Assembly (NCBI GenBank): GCA_049670505.1
Contig: JBATTK010000131.1
Coordinates: forward strand, 1 to 6,799
DNA: 6,799 bases
Source of the DNA: JBATTK01 sp049670505
GTDB lineage: Bacteria; Bacteroidota; Bacteroidia; Flavobacteriales; Flavobacteriaceae
Direction of reading: 5' to 3'
Shown: piece by piece, positions 1 through 5,672 of the stretch
Layout: every line of letters starts with the position of its first letter
Numbering within the stretch: position 1 is the stretch's first letter
Position numbers and translations under genes: made by a program
Notes under the pieces: model-generated
What the model was told of the DNA's origin: nothing
Database searches by the model: none
The model's input: only the letters and a program-made list of their open reading frames with translations

Positions 1-545
1 TTAAAAATATGGTCTGTAATCGATGTAAATATATTTTGGAGCGCGACTTTAAAGAAGCGGCTATTACGGTAGATTCAATAGAACTTGGGGAAATATGTAT
101 ACCAAATCCGGATATCGAGACCATAGAGCGCATAAAAAGGATTATGGATAGCAACGGATTTGAACTCATCCAGGACGAATCCGAACTTTTGGTAGAGCGT
201 ATAAAATCCCTGCTCATTGCAGGGTTAACCGCAAACAATTTTGAAGGAAGGAATATTTATGATTTTCTTTCCCGAAATTTGAATAAGGAGTATTCTTATC
301 TGAGTAAGTTGTTCAGTCGCGTTGAAGGCTATACCATTGAAAAATATGTAATTCTTTTGAAAATTGAAAAAGCCAAGGAGTTGATTCAAATGGATATGAT
401 GAGCTTTTCCGAAATTGCCTACTCCTTGAATTATAGCAACAGTAGTCATTTGGCAAAACAGTTCAAATCCATTACAGGACACTCCATGGGGGAATATAAA
501 AAATTACAGGATTGGAACAGAAAACCCATTGACCAAATTGTATAA
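1..545 (+). CDS. AraC-family regulator with N-terminal HMA-like CxxC domain (5' partial)
   Basis: Probable transcriptional regulator of the metal-resistance genes that follow. The first ATG in the window is at 9, but the frame is open to the left edge and reads Lys-Asn just before it, giving a (I)KNMVCNRC start like an HMA beta-strand plus metal loop. I therefore think the true start lies outside the window. Counting from the ATG at 9, residues 1 to about 57 fit a beta-alpha-beta-beta-alpha-beta fold with Cys3-x-x-Cys6. Residues about 84-126 and 132-165 form the two helix-turn-helix units of an AraC C-terminal domain, the second marked by SFSEIAYSLNYSNSSHLAKQ and FKSITGHSMGEYKK. There is no cupin or sugar-binding domain, so the CxxC module is the only visible sensor. 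It lies 75 bp upstream of the copper ATPase on the same strand. The AraC assignment is firm; metal sensing is inferred from the CxxC loop and the neighbours. Confidence 0.88.
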   Translation, partial: KNMVCNRCKYILERDFKEAAITVDSIELGEICIPNPDIETIERIKRIMDSNGFELIQDESELLVERIKSLLIAGLTANNFEGRNIYDFLSRNLNKEYSYLSKLFSRVEGYTIEKYVILLKIEKAKELIQMDMMSFSEIAYSLNYSNSSHLAKQFKSITGHSMGEYKKLQDWNRKPIDQIV

Positions 546-585
546 GAACCGGCCTTAATTATTAAAATAAAATATAACAGGGTAC

Positions 586-607
586 ACTATTTTTAGGGGT
601 CAATAGT
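586..607. promoter_or_regulatory. Candidate operator/promoter in the gap before copA
   Basis: The 75-bp gap between the regulator and the ATPase contains a perfect 6-bp inverted repeat, ACTATT (586-591) and AATAGT (602-607), separated by 10 bases. The left arm overlaps TATTTTTA (588-595), which is one base off the Bacteroidota -7 element TAnnTTTG. I found no good TTG -33 element at the expected distance. A repeat this short can occur by chance in AT-rich DNA, so this is only a candidate site for the adjacent regulator or an internal promoter. Confidence 0.25.
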
Positions 608-620
608 AGAAACAATACAA

Positions 621-3143
621 ATGAAGCACACCTATCACGTACACGGAATGACCTGTAACGGATGCCGCACGCATGTAGAAGAAACCCTTTCAAAAATAAA
701 AGGAGTTTCAAAAGCATCCGTTGATTTGGAAAAAGCCGAAGCGACCGTCGATATGGAATCCCATATTCCTATAGAAAAATTCAAAGATGCCTTGGAAAAA
801 GATGGGAGTCGGTACAGTATTCATATGCTAGGGGAAAAGCCCATCTCAACACCCCGGAGCAGAAAAGAATCCGATCGATCGGTTGAAAAGCTCCCTGAGC
901 GGGGGTCGGGGGACTTTTACTGTCCCATGCATTGCGAAGGTGACAAGACCTATGATCAACCGGGCGATTGTCCTGTCTGTGGTATGGATCTGGTGAAGGA
1001 ACAAAAACTTTCAAAAAATTCCGATACGGAATATACCTGTCCCATGCATCCGGAAATCGTAAAGGACCAACCGGGAAGTTGTCCCATTTGTGGAATGGAG
1101 CTTGTACCTATGGAACCCGACTTATCCGCAGAGGAAAAGACTTATAGGAAACTACTAAAAAAGTTTTGGATAGCAGTAGCTTTTACCCTGCCCATCTTTG
1201 TAATGGCGATGTCGGAAATGTTGGTGGACAATCCGCTCTATGGGATTATGGAACAGAAAAACTGGAACTGGATACAGTTCGGGTTATCCATACCTGTTGT
1301 TTTCTATGCTACTTGGATGTTCTTTGAGCGTGCCTATAGAAGTATCAAAACATGGAATTTAAACATGTTCACACTTATTGGTATCGGTGCGGGCGTAGCA
1401 TGGCTTTTTAGTGTTTTCGGAATGTTTTTTCCGGACTTTTTCCCTACTCAGTTCAAAACGGAATCAGGAAGTGTACACGTTTATTTTGAAGCGGCAACAG
1501 TCATTTTAACTTTGGTATTGTTGGGTCAGTTATTGGAAGCGCGGGCACACAGCAAAACAAATTCAGCGGTAAAGGAATTGTTGAAGTTGGCACCCAACAA
1601 AGCGGTTAGGGTCAAAGATGGAACAGAAGAGGAAATCCCTATAGATAAAATTATGTTGGGAGATATCCTTCGGGTAAAACCAGGCGATAAGATTCCCGTG
1701 GATGGTGTCTTGACCGAGGGCGATACTTCCGTGGACGAATCCATGATAACCGGAGAACCTATTCCCGTTAGTAAATCCGAAGGAGATAAAGTCAGTAGTG
1801 GCACTATTAACGGCAACCGATCCTTTTTGATGAAGGCCGAAAAGATAGGGTCGGACACCTTACTTTCCCAGATTATTCATATGGTGAATGATGCCAGTCG
1901 TAGCAGGGCACCCATCCAGAACTTGGCCGATAAGGTATCGGGGTATTTTGTTCCCGTAGTAGTGCTGATCGCCCTAATCACTTTTGCGGTATGGGCCATT
2001 TGGGGACCGGAACCTACTTATGTGTATGCCTTGGTCAATGCCATTGCCGTATTGATCATCGCCTGTCCCTGTGCCCTAGGGCTGGCTACCCCCATGAGTG
2101 TTATGGTAGGCGTTGGTAAGGGAGCACAGAACGGGGTGTTGATAAAAAATGCGGAAGCCTTGGAAAAAATGAACAAGGTAGATATCCTTATCGTGGATAA
2201 GACAGGAACCCTTACCGAAGGAAAACCTACGGTAGCATATGTAGGGGTATCAGGGGATGCCTTCTCGGAAAAGGAGGTATTACAGTATATCGTATCGTTA
2301 AACCAAGCGAGCGAGCATCCCTTGGCCGAAGCCACTGTAAAATACGGTAAGGAACAAGATATCGAATTTTTAAGAGTGGACGGATTCAATGCCGTTACCG
2401 GAAAGGGCGTGGAAGGAAATGTCAATGGTAAAAAGGTATCCCTTGGAAACAGCAAAATGATGGAACATGCCAAAGTCAGCTTATCCGCAGACCTGAAGGA
2501 TAATGCATCAACCTATCAAAAGCAGGGTAAAACGGTTTCCTATCTCTCCGTTGATAATGAAGCGGTGGGCTTTGTGGTCATTGGGGACAAAATCAAGGAA
2601 ACCAGTAAAAAAGCCATTATATCCCTTCGGGAAAAGGATATAACGGTCATTATGCTTACCGGGGATAATCAGAATACGGCACAGGCCGTAGCAAGTGAAC
2701 TCAACCTGACCGATTTCAAGGCCGGGCTGTTACCAGAGGATAAATTGCAGGAAGTAGAGCAACTTCAAGAAAACGGAAAAGTGGTCGCGATGGCGGGGGA
2801 CGGTATCAATGATGCTCCGGCATTGGCCAAAAGTGATGTGGGTATCGCCATGGGCACCGGAACAGATGTCGCCATTGAGAGTGCGACGATAACTTTGGTC
2901 AAGGGAGACCTACATGGTATCGTCAAAGCACGGAACCTGAGTAATAAAGTGATGAAGAACATTAAGCAAAACTTATTTTTCGCACTCGTTTATAATACCT
3001 TAGGCATCCCTATTGCGGCAGGGGCGTTGTATCCTTTTTTTGGAATCCTATTGTCGCCCATGATCGCGGCAGCGGCAATGAGTTTTAGCTCCGTTTCTAT
3101 TATTGCCAATGCCTTACGGCTAAGAACAAGTAAAATTGATTAG
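621..3143 (+). CDS. copA: Copper-translocating P1B-type ATPase (CopA type)
   Basis: Inner-membrane ATPase that uses ATP to export Cu(I), probably also Ag(I), from cytoplasm to periplasm. Residues 3-66 are an HMA domain with GMTCNGC (Cys12, Cys15). Residues about 99-124 and 138-164 are two heavy-metal-binding modules of the form YxCPMHP...CPxCGMxLV. The membrane core has the CPC metal site at Cys482-Pro-Cys484, the actuator TGEP at 377-380, the phosphorylation motif DKTGT with Asp526, the His566-Pro567 pair typical of P1B pumps, TGDN at 680-683 and GDGINDAP at 726-733. YN at 791-792 and MSFSS at 820-824 match the Cu(I)-selective signatures of the last two helices. The length of 840 is typical for a CopA with extra N-terminal modules. 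The ATG at 621 gives a complete HMA strand; there is no Shine-Dalgarno, as usual in Bacteroidota. A CDF-like gene follows after 24 bp. The function is very likely; Cu versus Ag cannot be told from sequence. Confidence 0.97.
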   Translation: MKHTYHVHGMTCNGCRTHVEETLSKIKGVSKASVDLEKAEATVDMESHIPIEKFKDALEKDGSRYSIHMLGEKPISTPRSRKESDRSVEKLPERGSGDFYCPMHCEGDKTYDQPGDCPVCGMDLVKEQKLSKNSDTEYTCPMHPEIVKDQPGSCPICGMELVPMEPDLSAEEKTYRKLLKKFWIAVAFTLPIFVMAMSEMLVDNPLYGIMEQKNWNWIQFGLSIPVVFYATWMFFERAYRSIKTWNLNMFTLIGIGAGVAWLFSVFGMFFPDFFPTQFKTESGSVHVYFEAATVILTLVLLGQLLEARAHSKTNSAVKELLKLAPNKAVRVKDGTEEEIPIDKIMLGDILRVKPGDKIPVDGVLTEGDTSVDESMITGEPIPVSKSEGDKVSSGTINGNRSFLMKAEKIGSDTLLSQIIHMVNDASRSRAPIQNLADKVSGYFVPVVVLIALITFAVWAIWGPEPTYVYALVNAIAVLIIACPCALGLATPMSVMVGVGKGAQNGVLIKNAEALEKMNKVDILIVDKTGTLTEGKPTVAYVGVSGDAFSEKEVLQYIVSLNQASEHPLAEATVKYGKEQDIEFLRVDGFNAVTGKGVEGNVNGKKVSLGNSKMMEHAKVSLSADLKDNASTYQKQGKTVSYLSVDNEAVGFVVIGDKIKETSKKAIISLREKDITVIMLTGDNQNTAQAVASELNLTDFKAGLLPEDKLQEVEQLQENGKVVAMAGDGINDAPALAKSDVGIAMGTGTDVAIESATITLVKGDLHGIVKARNLSNKVMKNIKQNLFFALVYNTLGIPIAAGALYPFFGILLSPMIAAAAMSFSSVSIIANALRLRTSKID

Positions 3144-3167
3144 CTAAAAATGATGAATTAAATCGTA

Positions 3168-3959
3168 GTGGATAAAACAACCTTCAAAATATTAAAAATG
3201 GATTGCCCTTCCGAAGAAGCAATGATTCAAATGAAGCTGGATGGGTTTTCGGAAATAAAGAAGTTGGACTTCGATATTCCCGACCGAAAATTAACTGTAT
3301 ATCATGAAGGGAACCTTGAAGGTATCAGTACCGCATTAAGCGAGCTGAAATTCAATGAAGAACTTATTTCTTCTCTCAAAACTAAAGAAACTGTATTTTC
3401 TAAAGAGTCCGATCAGCGCAAACTACTTTGGACCGTACTACTTATAAATTTTGTTTTTTTTGTTATAGAAATGACGACCGGATGGTTATCCAGATCAATG
3501 GGATTGATTGCGGATAGCCTTGATATGTTGGCCGATTCTTTTGTCTACGGTCTAAGCCTTTATGCGGTTGGTGGTTCTATGTTAAGAAAAAAGAATATCG
3601 CCACCACAGCTGGGTATTTTCAGATACTATTAGCAAGCATAGGTTTTGTTGAAGTAGTACGACGGTTTTTTGCATTAGAGGAAATTCCTGATTTTAAAAC
3701 AATGATTGTCGTTTCAATTTTAGCATTGATCGCCAACGTGATTTGCCTTTATCTGTTACAAAAATCCAAAAGTAAAGAGGCGCATATGCAGGCCAGCATG
3801 ATTTTCACCTCCAACGATGTCATTATAAATACAGGTATAATCGTTGCAGGTCTATTGGTATTATGGTCAAATTCTCGGATTCCCGACTTGATTGTAGGGG
3901 CGATAGTTTTTGCGATAGTTATTCGAGGGGCCATCAGAATATTAAAATTGGGTAAATAA
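3168..3959 (+). CDS. CDF-like cation transporter with N-terminal HMA-like domain, no C-terminal domain
   Basis: Membrane protein of 263 residues resembling the cation diffusion facilitator core. Residues 3 to about 70 look like a degenerate HMA domain with KMDCPSEE: Cys13 is kept, but Glu16 stands where a second Cys would be. About six membrane segments follow (roughly 87-105, 111-136, 148-168, 178-197, 212-233, 238-256). The second carries ADSLDMLADS, whose Asp119 and Asp123 align by eye with the DxxxD metal ligands of YiiP. In the fifth, the matching HxxxD reads Phe213-x-x-x-Asp217, so one ligand is absent. The protein stops just after the last helix and lacks the usual cytoplasmic C-terminal domain. 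The start is GTG: an in-frame stop at 3159-3161 leaves no upstream ATG, and the next ATG (3198) would remove the first HMA strand. It sits 24 bp after copA and 16 bp before the adaptor gene, so co-transcription is likely. The substrate is unknown. Confidence 0.82.
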   Translation: MDKTTFKILKMDCPSEEAMIQMKLDGFSEIKKLDFDIPDRKLTVYHEGNLEGISTALSELKFNEELISSLKTKETVFSKESDQRKLLWTVLLINFVFFVIEMTTGWLSRSMGLIADSLDMLADSFVYGLSLYAVGGSMLRKKNIATTAGYFQILLASIGFVEVVRRFFALEEIPDFKTMIVVSILALIANVICLYLLQKSKSKEAHMQASMIFTSNDVIINTGIIVAGLLVLWSNSRIPDLIVGAIVFAIVIRGAIRILKLGK

Positions 3960-3975
3960 ATTTTAAGCATTTAAT

Positions 3976-5253
3976 ATGAAAAAAAATATCCTTTATATCG
4001 GATTGGCAGCCATAGCAGGTATACTGGCAGGCTACCTCATTTTTGGGAACACTTTCGGAGATAGGGTCAAGGAACATGACCATAGTGAAGAAATGAAAAC
4101 GGGCCAAATGTGGACCTGTTCCATGCATCCCCAGATTATGCAGCCCGAACCGGGCGACTGCCCCATTTGTGGTATGGATTTGATTCCCGCAGCATCCGAA
4201 GCGGATGGCTTGGCAATGAACCAGTTTAAAATGACAGAAAACGCCATGGCCTTGGCCAATATTAGAACTACCGTAGTAGGTTCAGGTGCTTCAAGTGATA
4301 ATTTATTAAAGCTTTCGGGCAAGATAACCGAAAATGTTGATAAGATAGGAACGCAACCAGCACATTTTGATGGACGCATTGATAAATTGTACATCAATTC
4401 ATTAGGGGAAAAGGTTAAAATGGGCCAACCAATTGCCCAGGTATATTCCCCCGAACTAGTGGCGGCACAACAAGAGTTGATTACAGCCTATCGTATGAGG
4501 GAATCCCAACCTTTACTTTATGATGCGGTCCGGAATAAATTTAAAAATTGGATGATTCACGGATCTCAGTTATCCGAAATAGAGACTTCGGGCAAGGTAA
4601 AATCTTCTTTTACGATATATTCGCATGTCTCGGGAGTCGTCACGGAAATTATGGTTGCTGAAGGAGCGCATATCACCGACGGTCATCCTATCTTCAAAGT
4701 TGCGGATTTAAGTACGGTCTGGGCGGTTTTCGATGCCTATGAAAATCAGGTTTCACTTTTACAGGAAGGCCAGAATATCAGTATGGTTACCCAGTCCTAT
4801 CCCGATGAAAAAATCAATGCCAAAATTTCCTTTATAGATCCCATGTTAAATTCATCAACAAGGATCCTTGAGGTCAGGGCCGTTTTACAGAATAGCAATG
4901 ACCGCTTAAAGCCGGGTATGTTCGTTGAGGGTACCGTTCAATTGGCCTCCAATAAAAGGGATAATACCATTATTGTTCCCGAAAGTGCCGTTTTATGGAC
5001 CGGTGAACGTTCCGTGGTCTATCTAAAACCAGATTCCGAAACACCCATTTTTGAAATGCGGGAAGTCACTCTGGGGGAGGTCACCAATGGAGGATATGTT
5101 ATCTTGGACGGACTGGAACATGGGGATATTATTGTGACCCATGGAACTTTTACAGTGGATGCGGCGGCTCAACTCAAAGGAAAAAAATCAATGATGAACG
5201 ATGAAGGTGGTAAGACGATGACCGGCCATGAAGGCCATGAGGGAATGAAGTAG
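3976..5253 (+). CDS. cusB: RND efflux periplasmic adaptor, CusB-like, with heavy-metal-binding module
   Basis: Membrane-fusion (adaptor) subunit of a tripartite heavy-metal efflux pump, bridging an RND pump and an outer-membrane channel in the periplasm. Residues 4-24 are a hydrophobic N-terminal anchor or signal segment. A His/Glu-rich stretch (33-40) leads into a heavy-metal-binding module at 46-71 with CSMHP and CPICGMDLIP (Cys48, Met50, His51, Cys62, Cys65, Met67). Split lipoyl-like halves lie around 130-160 and 215-245, flanking a short helical hairpin (about 160-200). Beta-barrel and membrane-proximal regions follow, with LKPGMFVEGTV at 311-321 and IVPESAVL at 333-340, both typical of CusB/CzcB adaptors. 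The tail (405-425) is rich in Met and His, with a GHEGHEG duplication. At 425 residues it is normal in length. It starts 16 bp after the CDF-like gene. No RND pump or outer-membrane gene follows it here, so its partners must be elsewhere. The CusB name rests on motifs and copper context; CzcB-type specificity is not excluded. Confidence 0.92.
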   Translation: MKKNILYIGLAAIAGILAGYLIFGNTFGDRVKEHDHSEEMKTGQMWTCSMHPQIMQPEPGDCPICGMDLIPAASEADGLAMNQFKMTENAMALANIRTTVVGSGASSDNLLKLSGKITENVDKIGTQPAHFDGRIDKLYINSLGEKVKMGQPIAQVYSPELVAAQQELITAYRMRESQPLLYDAVRNKFKNWMIHGSQLSEIETSGKVKSSFTIYSHVSGVVTEIMVAEGAHITDGHPIFKVADLSTVWAVFDAYENQVSLLQEGQNISMVTQSYPDEKINAKISFIDPMLNSSTRILEVRAVLQNSNDRLKPGMFVEGTVQLASNKRDNTIIVPESAVLWTGERSVVYLKPDSETPIFEMREVTLGEVTNGGYVILDGLEHGDIIVTHGTFTVDAAAQLKGKKSMMNDEGGKTMTGHEGHEGMK

Positions 5254-5440
5254 TATTCAAAGGATAAAGAAGAGGCGAAAATTTCAAATGATGAACAGAG
5301 CGGGAGGAAAACCATAACGGGTCGTAATGTCCACAGTTTAGAGTTGGGATGACCATTCAATCCTCTTGCTTTCTTTTTATAAAGAAGTAATGCCCTGGTT
5401 TTTGGGAATGGGCGATGGGAACTTTGAATAAGCTATATTT
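5254..5440. other. Intergenic gap between convergent units
   Basis: No credible coding frame was found on either strand of this 187-bp gap between the metal operon and the minus-strand unit. The only local hairpin seen is a weak AT-only 6-bp stem at 5371-5386 without a following T-run. It is probably the 3' end region of both transcription units and may also contain eroded sequence beyond the truncated minus-strand ORF. Confidence 0.5.
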
Positions 5441-5632
5441 TTATTTAGAGCGATGTTTCAAATGGTTCAAACCGTAACGATCGGATACACTTTCATCAAG
5501 GGTACAGATCATTCGGGTAGCGCGTTTCTTTTTAAATTGATCAATAATACCGGCATCGATGCTGATATAATAATAACCGCCCTTTTGTTTTTCCAATTGT
5601 TTGATCGGTTGGTTCCCTTCATATAATTTCAT
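5441..5632 (-). CDS. Small hypothetical ORF, possible truncated DUF1905-like protein
   Basis: A 63-codon ORF with an ATG start and no clear Shine-Dalgarno. I do not recognise it with certainty. The middle (GGYYYISIDAGIIDQF, then KKRATRMICTLDES) followed by GLNHL resembles the first half of a DUF1905-like small beta-rich domain, where such proteins usually continue for some 50 or more residues. Here the frame changes character after GLNHL and ends with KHRSK and a stop, and no other minus-strand frame to the left restores a plausible continuation. It may therefore be a truncated or decaying gene. It begins 40 bp after the sulfatase stop on the same strand and might be read from the same transcript. 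It could instead be a genuine small protein. The family link is from memory of sequence patterns and is tentative. Confidence 0.45.
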   Translation of the reverse strand: MKLYEGNQPIKQLEKQKGGYYYISIDAGIIDQFKKKRATRMICTLDESVSDRYGLNHLKHRSK

Positions 5633-5672
5633 TGCGTTTTTATTTCTATAAAAAATCAGCTATATGACCCTA

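Noticed and set aside
1526..2962. Open frames of 65-151 codons on the minus strand inside copA (1526-1858, 2018-2473, 2765-2962).
   Set aside because: They lie opposite highly conserved ATPase motifs, show no recognisable domains and are antisense shadows.
3198..3200. ATG as an alternative start for the CDF-like protein.
   Set aside because: It would delete the first strand of the HMA-like domain (TTFKILK), which fits the family pattern; the GTG at 3168 keeps it.
5169..5360. Two overlapping minus-strand frames of about 60 codons across the end of cusB and the gap.
   Set aside because: They overlap each other and the conserved 3' end of the adaptor gene, have low-complexity hydrophobic composition and no recognisable domain.
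5371..5386. Hairpin TTCTTT-TTAT-AAAGAA in the convergent gap as a terminator.
   Set aside because: The stem is only A/T pairs, the loop is short, and no T-run follows on either strand.
5411..5425. The + strand encodes GDGNF, which is what a DUF1905-like protein might carry just after GLNHL, hinting at a micro-inversion that broke the minus-strand ORF.
   Set aside because: Flipping the short segment back leaves a stop codon soon after and no plausible continuation, so the match is most likely chance.
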